Positions 49,306 through 49,374 of a stretch of DNA of 49,374 nucleotides are shown piece after piece (position 1 is the stretch's first letter; each line of letters starts with the position of its first letter). The stretch is from Oscillospiraceae bacterium (GTDB taxonomy: Bacteria > Bacillota > Clostridia > Oscillospirales > Oscillospiraceae). The notes under the pieces were generated by a model. That model saw nothing but the letters and a program-made list of their open reading frames with translations. It searched no databases and was not told the DNA's origin. The translations under genes were made by a program, and so were the position numbers. Location: contig JAISXU010000036.1 in the NCBI GenBank assembly GCA_031270395.1, positions 1 to 49,374 on the forward strand, read 5' to 3'.

Positions 49306-49374
49306 ATTGCTTTGCAATTTATGATATATCGCCATGCGGCGCGTCCCGCGCCGCGGCTCAAAGTTTAAGCGCGC
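49297..49374. repeat. Hairpin and second copy of the 50-base repeat, cut by the window edge
   Basis: ATATCATAAATTGC and GCAATTTATGATAT are perfect 14-base arms around TTT at 49297-49327. The direct repeat follows (49325-49374), identical to 48749-48798. Confidence 0.85.

Overview
This window looks like chromosome from a high-GC Bacillota, most likely class Clostridia. The evidence is a WalRK-type two-component system with YycH/YycI partners, AGGAGG-like ribosome binding sites with frequent GTG/TTG starts, an S-layer-homology protein, DUF4358/MBOAT/DHHW surface genes and an EssC/YukD/WXG100 cluster. Nothing seen fixes the genus. Codon use is GC-rich except for roughly 18.6-24.4 kb and 34.8-42.2 kb, which are visibly more AT-rich and carry pseudogenes and repeats.

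Region 1 (1-6.3 kb, minus strand) is one probable operon with a clear sigma-A promoter: nth, a NUDIX hydrolase, walR, walK, yycH, yycI. Region 2 (6.1-7.5 kb, plus) is a NifB-like radical SAM gene with its own consensus promoter. Region 3 (7.7-18.3 kb, minus) holds a large hybrid histidine kinase, radC, a tandem peptidase-C26 protein, a DUF1015 protein, a homocysteine S-methyltransferase and a surface acylation set (DHHW, MBOAT, DUF4358 lipoprotein) read from a consensus promoter at 18.3 kb. A tRNA-Leu(CAA) follows on the plus strand.

Region 4 (18.6-40 kb, minus) begins with a decayed gene next to the tRNA terminator. It then holds small membrane proteins, lipoproteins (one with a long Tyr/Asp tail), LemA and DUF3137 genes, and a type VII secretion-like locus. 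That locus has a three-ATPase EssC with an FHA domain, a YukD-like ubiquitin fold, five ESX-like proteins and a sixth Ala/Gly-rich helical protein, but no recognisable EsaA, EssA or EssB. Two signalling pairs follow: a phosphorelay hybrid kinase with a LuxR-type regulator, and a six-TM kinase with an OmpR-type regulator. Region 5 (39.9-42.2 kb) is a scrap zone: an orphan HTH, an aldo/keto reductase remnant split by a small inverted-repeat element, and an intact Fic gene. Region 6 (42.3-48.6 kb) carries a MacA/MacB-like exporter, an SLH-domain protein and a hypothetical gene. The last 800 bases are hairpin repeats and tiny open frames.

The strongest unusual signal is structured repeats placed at gene 3' ends. 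A 138-bp three-hairpin element occurs four times; its length is a multiple of three and one copy lies in frame inside yycH with an apparent target duplication. A second element of about 190 bp behaves similarly around the secretion locus. A 161-bp element with terminal inverted repeats and a 5-bp target duplication interrupts an aldo/keto reductase remnant, and its conceptual removal restores the frame exactly.
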